Shown here piece after piece: positions 19,397 to 31,718 of a stretch of DNA of 64,000 bases (positions within the stretch are counted from its first letter, which is position 1; each line of letters starts with the position of its first letter). This stretch comes from Plumapathes pennacea (taxonomy: Eukaryota; Cnidaria; Anthozoa; Antipatharia; Myriopathidae). A program made the position numbers and the translations under genes. Location: contig OZ038462.1 in the NCBI GenBank assembly GCA_964036295.1, positions 14,849,264 through 14,913,263 of the forward strand, given 5' to 3'. The notes under the pieces are model-generated. The model was not told the DNA's origin. It saw only the letters and a program-made list of their open reading frames with translations, and did no database searches.

Positions 19397-22148
19397 ATGC
19401 CAGGCACAAAGAAGTTATCCATCCCCAAAATATCAACTTCGTTTTGTTGGAATGCTCCTGAGGTTTTGTCCCTTTGCTCTCGAGGATCATTATACATTGT
19501 TGCCAATGTGTACCCTTGGAAATTGTTAGATAAGGTATGTCACCTTTTTTTTACTAGAATTGTCATGCACTGTACATCTTCCACTACAGTCTAATTTATT
19601 TTTTTTTAATTGAATTCCACAGCTTGTTCATGGAGGAGAAATATGTTTGGACAGCATGATTCACCGGCAATCTTTTAGGGAAATTTACAGTAACAAAGAT
19701 AATGGTTCGATGTACAATGTTATTGAGTTGCAGAAGTTGAGCAGTTCTGATGACGAGCAGCTAGAGCAGTCTCCATTTCAGGACACCAAACGGAACAGTG
19801 ATGAGCTTGGTTTCACATTGAACACACCCATGCAGGCCACACGTGAGCCAGGGACATTGATGCACACTTAGAGGAACATGCTTCATATGGTGATTATTTA
19901 TCTGAAGATACTCTTAATTCTATCCACACTAAATCAAAAATGTACAGGAAATACCCTTATATAGATCTAGACACAGTCAACTTGGGAGGCTGAGTGGCGA
20001 GGGAAAATGTAGGTTGATCATGTTTAAATATTTTTATTTGATTTTGGTTAAATTTTTAAAACAGGTCTTGTATGTCTCTGGTGGATGAGAATGACATTGT
20101 CATCAAAGTCAGCTCTGATGAGGAGGACAATTGTGAACATGAGAAAACAGTTCAACCAACTGCTGTAAGGTAAGTAAGCATTCACTTCATTATAGAACAT
20201 TTTACACTGTGTTGATTATTGCAATAATAATGAATTATAAGTATTACCTACTCAGTAGCCTTACAGTAATTTCACAATTATAAGACATCTGTTTATGTGT
20301 CAAGTCAAGTGTGAGCCAGTGTTCCCAGATTCAATTGGACCTTTTATGATGGTACTATATCTTCTTTACAGACATAACATCCAACACATTCTAAAGGATA
20401 TGTTCCAAAATGTTGGTGACCCGGGCCTTAAAACATCAATAATCAATGTCCGTAGAAGCCACATCTGGGAGGACTCCTGCCGGCACTTGTGCCGCAAGAA
20501 ATTCCAACCAAATGCTGCAGTATCTGTAAAATTTGCTGATGATGATCGATCAAATGAAGGGGCTATTGATGCTGGTGGCCCACGCAGAGAATACTTGCGT
20601 CTGCCTGTAAGGGCAGTAAACAACCATTCGGAAATTTTCTGTGGTCCACAGGAGCGAAGAGTTCTATTCTCGAATGCTACAGGTACATCGCTAACTCTCT
20701 CTCCTCACAAAGCCTGCTCCCGACTCACTGACTGATCAAACTTGAAGTATTAATATAACCCCTTCCTTGTTTTCTTCTTGTTACATTTTTTCATTCACTT
20801 TTATAGTCTGCTAAAAAATAAATTATTTTTACAGCACGTGAAAAAGGCTATTACCGTCTCGCAGGCCTTATATTTGGCTGGTCTTTGGCACATGGGGAAC
20901 CTGGGCCCCAGTTTTTCAGTACCACCCTGTACAACACCATTGCATACGGATTCTCCCACAAAGCTGACCTGAAAGACATCCCAGATCCAGACATGCAGGA
21001 GAAACTCATGAAGGTGAATTTAATCAAGAGGGACAAACTGGTTTACCAAATAGATGTACTACCATGAATGTTTGGGGAAGGGACAGGTGGACAATGAGGT
21101 CTTCACACATTAATGGTACTACAGAGGGCATGGAAAATAGCATTTTTTGTCCAAAAAAATGAACTGTATGGTTGTACTGTATATGTTATGTACATGTTAA
21201 TCTTGTACTTCAGGTCAAAACATCCACAAATATGATGGAATTGAACCATCATCTCCAGGAGCCCAGCCTCCAAGCAGTGCTAGAGGCACAAGGACATGCC
21301 CTTCAAGCACAAAGTTTGAATGCAAGAGAGAAGTTTGTAAATGTGATCATCCAGCACGTGTTGGTGGATTCAACACGGTACCTGCTTGAAGAGCTAAGGA
21401 AGGGTTTGGCAGTGATGGGTGTACTACAAAAAATCAAGGATCACCCATTACAGTTTGCAGAGATTTTTTGTTATCAAACAACTGAACTTGATGCCCATAT
21501 TATTGATGCCATGTTCAAGATACGTTATGCTGAAAGGGGCACTAATGCCCGACCTCGACAAGAGAGAGCTGTAATACACTGGAGAGATTACATGCAAGAT
21601 TGTGCAGGTGTGCTAAATTGTAATATACTTTGCACTTTTCATCCAAAATAGAACAGTTACTTCAAACTATACTGTGATCATGAAACCCTTTGTCCTCGTG
21701 TGCACCAGGAGTTATTTAGTTTCTAAACAAGAACATAGTCACACATCTTCAGTCTTGGCAAAACATGTACATGTAACTCTTGTATGTTTCATCCATTATT
21801 TCACTGGCTAGAAAAGAAAAACATCTGGTATTCTTCAAGCTAATTCTCTATACAACCATGTTATATTATATGTTCCCTGAAAGCCTACTTCCCTGATCAT
21901 GCTTCTTTCAGATGGTGAGACCGGTGCCACATTGTCAGATGTCTTGGTATTCACAACTGGTGCAAGTGAAATGCCCCCATTAGGCTTCGAAACCACCCCT
22001 GAAGTAGCCTTCACAGAAGGTTTACTGCCAAGAGCAAACACCTGCAGTACAAACTTTGTACTTGCCCATCAGCCATGAAGATTACAATCTCTTCAAGGAA
22101 TCCATGGACTTTGGAATCTTAAATTCTCCATGTTTTGGCCAGCCCTGA
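19397..22148 (+). pseudogene. HECT-domain E3 ubiquitin ligase (G2E3-like), spliced, two frameshifts
   Basis: Exons seen: 19397-19534 (MPGTKKLSIPKISTSFCW..LLDK), 19623 to about 19990, about 20065-20171, about 20310-20681, 20835-21013, 21214-21609 and 21912-22148. The HECT domain starts near 20440 (VRRSHIWEDSCRHL, VKFADDDRSNEGAIDAGGPRREYLRL), continues with REKGYYRLAGLIFGWSLAHG and GPQFFSTTLYNTIA, and reaches the catalytic-Cys region ANTCSTNFVLA. The last segment NLFKESMDFGILNSPCFGQ is one base out of frame (near 22075), and a second frame change lies near 19855. Known HECT ligases transfer ubiquitin through the Cys in this tail. The gene converges on the rve transposase at 22392-25434. Confidence 0.8.
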
Positions 22149-22391
22149 GTTAAAATTTCTATAGCAAGGTTAATGGCCTGGCTGTGCGACCCCTGTAGTT
22201 TAGTCACTTCACTCGCTATTTTTATTGTAATACGAGTAATAAAGTTCGCATTGTTTTTGCTCTCGAGCAGTTCCATAGTGTTTTAGATGTCTTTCAGTCA
22301 TCAGGAATTGGTGAAACGTTACATTTGCAGAGAAATTGGCAGAACGTAATTCGGAAATCCCACATACTGAGATATATATATAGGAGGCAGT

Positions 22392-25300
22392 TCAATTTCC
22401 CAAAATGCTCCTGCCTACGAACTCTACTGTACGCCGGTACAGTTCCTTCCCACTGGCAGGGTATAATGGGTCAATACTGTCTTGAAGTTCAGCATAGGAA
22501 GCACTACTTAAGGGTTGCTGGTTTCGGGGACTGTAACGTGAGGCCTCTCTGAAGAAATTAGATGTTCCACATTAATGCCCATCCATGCATCGTTTGGATC
22601 TCTTCCATGACCAAAGGCAGTAAGATGGAGATTGGTCTAGAAAATTTGGGCACGAGTGTTGTTTCCTTCAGTGGACACCTTGTGATTGTTATGTCCAGAA
22701 ACAAATTCTGCAAGATTATTGTTTATGCGTGGCAAGTACACATAATGAAGACAAAACAAATCAGCTTCATTGAGTGGGTTGAGAACACCTTCCATTTCAA
22801 GCTCATAAAAATCTTGTTTGAAAACAGAAAGTTCTTCCTCATTTGCTGATCTGTTATGCCGTTCAATCCTCTGGTTGTGCACAGAGCTTCCGACAATGAC
22901 AGGTCGGGCTTCTTCCCCCCACGCCATGGTCATATCCCTCCAGATAGCTACGTTTTCTCCTCCATTGTCAGTGCGAACACGAAATGGTCTTCCAAATTTG
23001 GGGATTGCCTCTTGAAACAGTGAGAACACAGTAGGGCCGTTTATACAAGAGAAATAAGATGCGTCTTGAATAAGGCGCGCCTTAAATAAGACGCGAACTG
23101 ACCGTATAAATGATACAAAACCCTTGTTCGTGTCTTACGCAAGCCGCGTCTTATTTGAGACGCGTCTTATTCTAGACCAGGGTTTTGAGCTGTTCTTATT
23201 CAAGACGCGTCTTAAATAAGACTCGAACATGCTCGTATAAACGGGTTCAACAGTTATTCACGGCTTATTTTAGCTGGGAACACATACTGCGCAAGCGTCG
23301 GGTTTGTTGCTGCATCCCAGTCTTCTCCCGGCACACTATAACTATTTTTAAAATCCGTCTCGTCCCTCGCATGCGTAAATCCGCCTTCACCCAGTTACGG
23401 TATCGTTTTAGGATAATAGATCGAAACTGTTTCTAGAAGATAGGAACTTTATTAAGCACAGAATTCAGAAAGTTTAAACAATTTCTACTGAAGCTGTGCA
23501 ACCCATTCAAGTGCAGCTTTGATGACTCCTGTCAAAGTTTGTCCAGTTACTGCGTGCGCAGATTTGCAAAGCTACCAGTTTCATTCAAGCCGAAATTTTT
23601 ACTAATATTGCCAATCCGAATTGTCTTTTACCTGCGTGAGAAGCAATTCACTGAGAGGTTAAAGGACAAAAGTGACCACAATGAGAACAAATTCTCTTTG
23701 AAGGCAGACCATTTTGAGATGCATGGGTCGAATAACTCGATCACTCGAGTACTTTCATAATTCTTCAGACTGACAACAAAGCTGTTTTGTGGAACAGTTT
23801 ATTGGTCGTGTCTGGGTCTGAATCTCCGATAGATACCCACGATAGAGAGGGCAATGGATTGCAAAAAGGCCTGACATTATACAAGACTGTCTGCTGATCG
23901 ACACCAGATACTTTACACCAGACAAAATGAGGCATCGCCACAACGCTATGGTATGTCAGGCTAATATTTGTAAATGCTCAAAATAGTCCTTCTTGCCAAG
24001 GAAATCGGATGATGCAGAGACTAATACGATAGAAAACAATTCAGACGGGAATTCTGCTCAAAGTCACCGACAAATCGGAAACGTCAAGTTCAATGTAAAG
24101 CTGGAACGTTCTCCATTCAGCTCCTCTTCTTCGCAGTTTCCCATTGTTATTATATTGTCATTACGCAGTCAACATCGCACGAAAGTTTTGCAAATAGCAC
24201 TTTAGTCTGTACGAACTTCTTGCTTTACGAATCCCGTAGCTTTTTACATGACATTTTAGCCATGACAAAAGACCCTGAAACGAAACACATAAACAAACGA
24301 TAGTCTTGCTGGACGCGAACCATTTATACGAGCACTTCACATCCAACACAAGCCGTGCTCGTATAAATGGGTCAGTTCGCGTCTTATTTAAGGCGCGTCT
24401 TATGTAAGACGTGTCCTATTTTTCTCGTATAAACGGCCCTAGTGTCAGCTCTGTTGTTTGTTGAACAGTGACAAAATGTTACCAGTCAACTGAATCCATC
24501 AATGGCATGGTGGACAACAAAACGCCATCGTATCATCTTATGGTTCCCTTGTATGTGCCATATATAATTAGGGCAGGGGACTGCATATACGCAGCATCGG
24601 ATGGCTGGTCGCTTTCTAGCAGAGACAGGGGTCAAGGTCATGAATAGCCTTCCTCACTCGGTTACGTTGGACATGTATGCCTTGTGCACTTAAATGGCCC
24701 TGCAGCATAATCTCCCCAGCATTTGGATGCCTGGCCTTAACAGCTGCAACAGCCTCTTGGATGCCACTTTCCGAGATGTTGGTGTATTTTGGGACATTAA
24801 CATTGAGCTCTTTAATAGCTTTGTACACACTTGGTCTGGATACCTGTAATTCATTGGCAATATAGGAAATAGGCAACTTTAACCTGAGCAAGTTTTGCAG
24901 TCTTTCCTTCTGTAATTTCTTCCCTGGTCTTCCGTGTTGCCTGTGTAAAATCATATTGCTACACAATGTTCTTACTGTAAACACAATGGTAAATATTGTT
25001 ATTAAATGCTATTAGTATTCACAAACATACCGATCAGTTGATGGGTCTTCATTTGAAGGTTGTTGAGTTTCCGGTTGGAGATTCCCACTTGCAGCGGTGT
25101 CTTGCTGCGAAAACAGTAGTAAGTATACTCGTCTGGTATATGAAGCGGTATCAAACTTCATGGACAACAGCCAGAAATTATACTACACGGAAATATTTTA
25201 ATTTATGTAAGTAAACTTTTGGTCGATAATGCTGTTCAGTTGTCGTCGTCCACATTGGAACGATTTCTAGCCCCAAATTAAAATGGATTTCAAATGCACG

Positions 25301-25434
25301 AGCACTACAAGCACAAGCGTCATAATCCGTTCATCCGTTAACCTACCTGAGGTAGAGAGGCTTGTAAGGCATCCCTCACCGCTGTTGACACGGCCTCAGT
25401 GATGGATCGAATCAGACCTTTCTGATCCGCCATT
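22392..25434 (-). pseudogene. Second rve-type transposase, decayed and interrupted
   Basis: Exon 1 is 25434-25347 (MADQKGLIRSITEAVSTAV..), exon 2 about 25104-25030, then a helix-turn-helix exon (24978 on: LPISYIANELQVSRPSVYKAI, HPNAGEIMLQGHLSAQGIHV). The rve core follows: WHIQGNHKMIRWRF (I recall relatives with WHIDGNHK, so the first Asp appears lost), FRVRTDNGGENVAIWRDM, and the Glu region SSVHNQRIERHNRSANEE. Breaks: a frameshift near 24635, TGA replacing an Arg codon (DGFS*LVTF), a TA-target insertion at 23034-24439, TAG at 22637-22639 and a frameshift near 22510. The tail RRTVEFVGRSIL is still readable. It is a different subfamily from the 13206-15046 transposase. Confidence 0.85.
23034..24439. 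mobile_element. TA-target inverted-repeat element (1406 bp) inside a transposase gene
   Basis: The ends GGGCCGTTTATACAAGAG and its near complement (TCGTATAAACGGCCC) are flanked by TA on both sides (23032-23033, 24440-24441). Excising the element plus one TA restores the interrupted reading frame (RADT|TVFSLFQEAIPKF). The terminal regions are full of GCGTCTTA/TAAGACGC modules and repeat the string CTCGTATAAA(C/T)GGG internally (about 23233-23250 and 24357-24373). I found no transposase inside, so it looks like a non-autonomous Tc1/mariner-style element. Confidence 0.9.
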
Positions 25435-25475
25435 TTCCCGCTCTCGTGAACTTTGGAGCCAGGCCTTTGTGACGT

Positions 25476-25514
25476 ATTTTATTTACACTTGGCGTCGCCA
25501 AGTGTAAATAAAAT
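25476..25514. repeat. Perfect 39-nt palindrome (19-bp arms, 1-nt centre)
   Basis: ATTTTATTTACACTTGGCG, a single T, then its exact complement. It lies just upstream of the first exon of the 22392-25434 transposase, which suggests a transposon terminus or the tip of a MITE-like element. Confidence 0.9.
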
Positions 25515-25574
25515 GTAAAATCGTTATATAATAAATAATGATTTCACATGTTTGCCACAATTCCATGATTTATA

Positions 25575-25765
25575 AATAACCACTTTAAGAATTTGGTTAT
25601 TTGTAAATAACCAAATTCGCGTATTGGTTTTTTATGAAAGCTGGATGGGTTATTTATATATAACCAAATTTCTGCACGCGAAGCAAAAAAACTTTATTTA
25701 TATATAACCAAATCTTTGAAATGGTTATTTAGATATAACCAAAGTTGTGTTTCTCCTTTATTTGT
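25575..25765. repeat. Cluster of TGGTTATTTATATAACCA-like palindromes
   Basis: At least four near-palindromic units (around 25590-25617, 25647-25670, 25692-25713 and 25729-25754) share GGTTAT..ATAACC arms with AT-rich centres. No coding potential is seen. The stretch 25515-26100 is otherwise AT-rich spacer. Confidence 0.7.
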
Positions 25766-26124
25766 AAATAATTGTGTTTTATTTATAAACAATAGAAAAT
25801 TGTACCCATTTACTGCTAAATAATAAATTTACATTTGGTGCCCCATAGTATGTGGCTTAGAAAAGTACCATATACTTCGAGATGTCGCGAAGTGTGGTAT
25901 GAAAACCATATCCTGAAATCGCGAACTGGTTCAGTAGAGAACTAAATTATAGGTGTTTTCACAGTTATATTATGTCTTTAATTCCTTGTTACTCCAACTG
26001 TTGGAAGCTTATTAATAGATGAATAGAGTATTCCATTAATAGAATAAATAGAACCCACTGAACAAGAGCAGTGTTTTGACGGCGCGAGCACATGGCATGA
26101 TATCACACATCGGACCATAACATC

Positions 26125-26689
26125 GTGCCGGCTGGAGTTTTAGCATTCCTGCAGTCCCTTTACGATATTGCGGTATGGCAGTTCATTTTGATGGGAGGGT
26201 TCTCCAAAGCACAACACGAGGGACAAGGCAAATTGATCATGTCTTTTGAAATGCAAGAGGTCATCGCTGGTTTTATCTGCAAGCTGCTGGAAGTCAATGC
26301 ATTTACACTTATTAAACAGAAGGTTGAAATGGTAGAAACAGCTACTGGAGGCTGGAAAGTTGGGGAAAAGCCAACAGAAAAACTGGTCGAGTGGTGCCAG
26401 GATCAGTGGCGAAGAAAACAGCCAGTGTTTCCTGAGGATCACCGCCGATATCCGGTTGGCGAGCCCTTGTGTGTGCCATTGTTTGGGCAAGCCATGCCGT
26501 TGTGCCACCAGTGTGGCACTCCATGTCCAGTGTCGTTCTGAATTAGGCCACGAAATACCTGCTGAACTTTTATCTGCCCACGTTGTTCATGATCATGTTG
26601 ACTCAAATGACTCAGAAGAAAGCGAAATGGAGCAAGATGAAGAGTTGGCTACGGCTTCGTCAAGCCGCATGAAACTGAGGAGCAGATGA
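26125..26689 (+). pseudogene. Unrecognised protein fragment, two frames
   Basis: One frame (26125-26541) reads MPAGVLAFLQSLYDIAVWQF onward and includes KLVEWCQDQWRRKQPVFPED and GQAMPLCHQCGTPC. The other frame takes over near 26520 and reads QCRSELGHEIPAELL, an acidic segment (SEESEMEQDEELATASSS) and ends RMKLRSR. The two read as one protein joined by a single-base shift. I do not recognise the family. The CxxC spacing hints at a small zinc-binding end, but nothing more can be said. Confidence 0.4.
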
Positions 26690-27705
26690 GCGTTGGCAAG
26701 TTTAATAATCAAGCTTTGAACAACCGGGACCTGGAGTTTACGTCGACTTTTTATTGACTCGATTGTCATACTGTCATAATGTTTCAGTTAGTTGATATTT
26801 CACTTGAATTTATTCCCCTTACAGCAGTTCGTCCTTTGATTGTTCACTTTCAATTAAGTCTTAGTCCACATCTTAATCTGCAAATAAATCCACCGATGTA
26901 AAGCTGTTGCTTCTTCTTTGCTCTGAAATCCCATAAGGCCTCTAGCATGTGGTACTTATAGTGTGAATTTAAGGCTGTTTTCAAACCTTTTTAGCTTAGT
27001 TTTTTACACCAACGAGCTTCTCTGAAACTTTGAATACAAATCCATCCAGGATTCTTAGGGAAATGGGAAGAATCATATTGTTTCTGCAAATTTTAAAATA
27101 TATTTTACCGAAGGGAAAAGGGAAAAATATAAGTCTCCTGATACTTCCTCTACTTCCTCTGCCTCCTCTATTATTTGAGTACTAAAGGTTCAGATTGATT
27201 CTCTTCTCAACCTCAAGCAATAACAACTAAACGAACCAATTATTTTATTCACGGTTGGTACAGAGGCCAACAAATGAGGCAGCCGTCTCCATCGTCAAAA
27301 TGGCGGCCATTTTTGTCCTGGCGAGGGGGGTGGGGTCGGGCCAGACATTTGTCATTCGCTTTTATGCTTAACCTGGAGCGTACGCTAATCGCACAACACG
27401 GAAAAGCGCGGGAGTCAAATCCTTAAAATTTCTTCTTTCAAATGATGTCAAACTTGACATATCCCAATGTAGAGTAACAAAGAATTCGAAGATCCTTCTA
27501 CAGGAAATGTGCCATGGATCGGTGGAGGTGTTTTTGGCCATTTTTTGCCTTCAAATAACTCACCAGGAATTGCTCGCAGTTCAGTCTTCGGTGGTGATTC
27601 TTCAACTTCATTCATCAGGTAAGAAACCTATGTTTTTTGTTTTTCGGAAAATGTACGTTCGTGTGATTTAATTGGCATTTCTTTTACCCTTATTTCTCAG
27701 TAAGA
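26690..27705. other. Spacer with no recognised feature
   Basis: AT-rich sequence with no convincing open frame. A CATCGTCAAAATGGCGGCCA stretch near 27291-27310 could be a promoter-proximal ATG of the gene starting at 27706, but no splice link is clear. Confidence 0.5.
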
Positions 27706-30602
27706 ATGCCGCTCAAGAAGAGCAGAGTGTATGTGCGTTTAATTGTTGGCGAGATGATGAACGCTCGTAAACAACAGCGGCAGGAAGCAGCTAATGCCCA
27801 TGATTCCATCCTCAGGGCAACAAAAGATCTGGAAGCAATGCAGGCAAAGCGCAGAAGGCTTGAAGTTAAGGTAAAGTTCATTCAATGTGGTGTGTCTCAG
27901 GGATTGAATATTTCGTGAAAGTATATTAACTATATATAGCCCACATCAAATCTATTCTTGCTTCATAAAAACAGCCTTGAAATTCCTCATTCGTAGTATT
28001 AAAATTGTCCTAAATTTTGTGTGCATGAATTAATATTGAATTTAAATTAAAACAATTCCATATTTCTATAGGCTGCCCAAGTATCTGAAACCATCAGCAA
28101 GCTGGAAGAAGACACTCAGACACTTGTTCAAAATCCAGTGGCTGTTCGGAACAGGCAACTCTCCCCAACCAGTGATGAAAATGGCAGTCTCATAATCTCA
28201 AAAAGAACAGCTACCAAGAGGCAAACAGAAACTTTGGAAGTGGCACGTAAGATTTATGGTGGCACAAGTGGTAATACTGCACCAACTGTTGCTGGTTTGT
28301 TAGACACACTATCAACAAAGTTTTCTGGTAATGTCCTAGTTAATGCTATATCTAGGAAAAGGAAATTATTTGATCAAGTGTTTCCTGAAATTTACAATAG
28401 AAAAGTGGCAGAATTTGAATCTTCAGAAGACAACTTGTTATGTAGCATTGCCACTTACTTTACTAAGGGAGTAATGGGTAAGACTAAGTACAGATCTGTA
28501 TATAGAAGTCTGTCCATGAAAAGAAGCAATAAGGGGGCAAAACTAGAAAGGCTTAAGATTATGTCATGTAAAGTTCCTAAAATCTTGCCTTACAATAAGA
28601 TGATGGCACATGTAAACACTATTGACCTTGGTAAAATGAGAGATGTGAGGGAAGAGTTGTGTGAGGGCCTAGATGAGAAAGAAAAATTTAATGGTTGTTT
28701 CAGATGCCTGCCAGAATTTCTTCCATTGTTGGCATCAATTTACTTAAATTTAGAGCAACAAACAGGTAAAGAGCTGCTCTGGTTTGGTGAAGTTAACACT
28801 TTTCAAGTGGTTTTGGGAGGGGATGGGGCTCCTTTTGACAAGGATGATTCTGCTTGTTTCCGGCTGGTAAGTTTTCTAAATAGGGGAAAGCATATTTTGA
28901 GCAGCAATGAAAACTTTTTGATATTTGGATCAAACTGCTCAGAAAACTCACCTGTCATGAAAAGTATGTGAAGGAACTTGTCAAAGATATTTCAGAAATG
29001 GAGAAAACATTTTATGTAAATGAAAGAGAAATCAAGTTCAAATTTTCTGAGTTCCCAAATGACCTAAAAATGATGGCATTTTTAGTAGGAGAGTTATCTG
29101 TAAGTGCAAAGTTCTTTTCAACGCATGGAAATGCTAGCACTGCTGATTACGATGACCCATAGGGGACATTTGGATCAGGCCCTGATTATACCTGGCAGCC
29201 ATGGAGCTACAGCAGTAGGGTATCTATCTCAAAGCAAGTTGACAAATTTAAGGAGAAAGTAAACAAGCAAAAGATTTCGGCAACAGGAAAGCGAAAGAAA
29301 GTAACAGAATTCATTGCTTCCAAGAAAAGTAGGCAGGAATTTGAGCCTTTGATTGGTCCATTCCACAGGGCACATGTTGAACCCCTTCATCCTAAGAATA
29401 ATGCCTGCCAACAGATTTTCAGGGCTATTTTTTACGAAAGTATTGGAAAGTCAGCTCTATCAGCAGCAGTATCACAATTTGATTCTGTTCCTCCATCTTC
29501 CCCTTTTGGTAGACTTGTAAACTGCCTTACACAAAAGGCAAAAATGGGTCGCCTTGCTAACAAAATCAGGCGATGGTTTAATGTAACCAAAGGCTCTGGT
29601 AAAGATTTTCAATACCGTTTTACTGGTCAAGATTCTCGATCATTTTTGCACTCTTTTATGGATCTTATTGATGCTATAAAGCAGCCAAGTAACTCAGTTA
29701 GGCAAACATTCTCCCTTCATGTTTTTGCTTACATTTGCCTTCAGTTAAGGAAAAGTGCTCAATTTCTTGTAGAATTATGAACGTCAAACTGCAAGATATC
29801 CAGGAACTTCAGCAGCATTGCTCCAATTTATTTCGTGCTATATGTATGTTTAGTACTCTTTCCCCCACTTTCTGGACAATAGGTCACATTATACCAGCTC
29901 ATGCCTTTGATGTGTTCAAGAAGTACCACATGGGACTTAATGCTGTATCAATGGAGGGAAGAGAGGCCAAGCATATGGCTATTAGGAGATACAGCCAAAA
30001 TACAACATATTCAAGGAGGTGGTCCCAGATTTTCCGGCATGAATTTGTTGAAATGATTTGGTGAAGGGAAAGGGGCTATTTTGTTGAGGAAAACCTTAAT
30101 AGAAAGCAAACCTACATACCAGCAAGGGTTACAAAGGGAGAATCCTGTTTTTGTGGGTTTGTAAAGGGTCCACAGGAAGAGAAATGTTCGTATTGTTCTC
30201 ATGAGTACCGAACACAAATTGAGGAGTGTCAAGGTGGGGAGGATTACTGTGGAAAAACATGTTCTGATTTGAACTGTGGATCACTTTTGGTGACTGAAAG
30301 TAAATTATGGCTGGCAAAGATATTTTATGAACTGGCAGGAAGGGTCAGTATAAGGACTCCATACCACAGATAATTCGCAACATTCCCTTACGAGTTCCTC
30401 TCTCTTAAAAGGGCAGTCTGCCATCCCAGAAAGCAGGATTTTGCGAACAATGTATGTCACAGCAAAAATGAGAGCTATGTGATGTCATTCACACCCATGA
30501 AAACAGTATAGTTGCTGCTTTCAGTATTGCTGTAGGTGACTTGAGTCCAAGTAGTGTTTCAACTTTCTATAAAAGAGCAGACTGCCATTTGAAAAAGGAC
30601 AT
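27706..30602 (+). pseudogene. Unclassified multicopy (probably mobile) gene, copy 1
   Basis: Exon 1 (to 27870) begins MPLKKSRVYVRLIVGEMM and is a basic coiled coil. It splices in phase 0 to exon 2 at 28072 (AAQVSETISKLEEDTQTL). Conserved blocks follow: MSCKVPKILPYNKMMAHVN, VVLGGDGAPFDKDDSACF, FGSNCSENSPVMK, KFKFSEFPNDLKMMAFLVGEL, GRLANKIRRWFNVTKGSG, and a C-terminal Cys-rich end (ESCFCGFVKGPQEEKCSYC). Breaks: loss of one A near 28955, TAG at 29160-29162, a frame change near 29760 and several stops after 30060. The same blocks recur at 62.3-63.6 kb. I know similar multicopy genes in anthozoans but cannot name a superfamily; a transposase is plausible, not shown. Confidence 0.6.
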
Positions 30603-31462
30603 TGCTAACATAAGCTAGATAATTTAGTATTTACACATTTTTGAAGATTATTAATGCCACTTGTTTTGAAGGGTGGTAAAGAGTAACAGTGAAGTACTAA
30701 ATATTTTCACTGTAAATTCTATAGACAAACAGACGTAACTTTAGCTTCAAGTTGTCACTGATTAAAAAACAGTGTCCATTGTATTCATATGCATAGTTAA
30801 TCATTGTAATGTCTTTGTGGCACAATAAAGATGGGTGTGTAATGAATTCACATACCATTGAATGTTGCAATGTTTCTCCATTATTATCAAATGTGTTCTT
30901 CTTGAAGGATGGATAATTATGCACAGCAAATAGTAAAATATGTGCACAAATATATACTGCAAGTATATCAGTTACCAATTAAAATTCATCAATGGTGAAG
31001 GGGGAATCCTGCCTTGTTCCTCACTCCATACTAGAATGATATGCTAAATTGTGCAGGCTTGATCTTGTAAACAAAAGCAAAATCTTTCTCAGTGTTTACT
31101 ATAAGTTCAGCTTTTCCATTGATTCTTCCAGTTAGTTGTTTGTGGAAATACGACTGCACACTGCTTTCGCTCAAGCCACTTAACATCGAAAGCAGCAACA
31201 CTACTCCTTTCATGGACGTGAATGCCATCACATGACCCTTCTTATCTTCACTGTGGATTACATTGTTGACAATATCTTGCTTCCTTGAATGGCAGACTGC
31301 TCTTTTAAGAGAAAGGAACACTTCCAAGGGAATGTTGCGAATCATCTCTGACTGGTATGGAGTCCTTATACTTACCCTTCCAGCCAGTGGATAACATATC
31401 TTTGCCAGCCATAATTTACTTTCAGTAACCAAAAGTGATCCACAGTTGAAGCCAACGTTCAA
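30278..31462. repeat. Diverged inverted duplication (about 320 bp arms)
   Basis: The plus strand at 30278-30600 and the minus strand at about 31450-31130 encode the same segment (CGSLLVTESKLWLAKI.. GRVSIRTPY.. FLSLKRAVCH.RKQD). The plus copy has stops; the minus copy is open. About 530 bases separate the arms. Confidence 0.8.
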
Positions 31463-31718
31463 TAAAACCTTTAATGGGTCAGATGGTGATTTAAATGCGT
31501 GATAGGATCCTTTGATGTATCTCCCAACGCAATCTTTGAATGCACCGAGGATTCCTATTCAAGTCGAGGCAATCAAAGGCACGCAGGCAGTCTTCTGTCT
31601 GCTCATCTAAGGCAGAGTCGTCACAATCTAATTCTTGAGGGTCTTCTTCTTCTTGAGGGTCTTCTTCGCCATCTAACAACACTTCTTCCAACACTTCTTC
31701 AACAGAAAACGACGCCAT
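31031..31718 (-). CDS. Unrecognised gene related to the tail of the 27.7-30.6 kb gene, possible frameshift
   Basis: The start MASFSVEEVLEEVLLDGEED (31718) opens a strongly acidic 75-residue frame. A second frame picks up near 31540 (GRYIKGSYHAFKSPSDPLKV) and runs to 31031 through CGSLLVTESKLWLAKICY, ESSVQSYFHKQLTGR and KDFAFVYKIKPAQF. The join is either a one-base shift or a small intron near 31545. The body matches the decayed plus-strand sequence at 30278-30600, so both derive from one gene. I do not recognise a domain. Confidence 0.45.
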
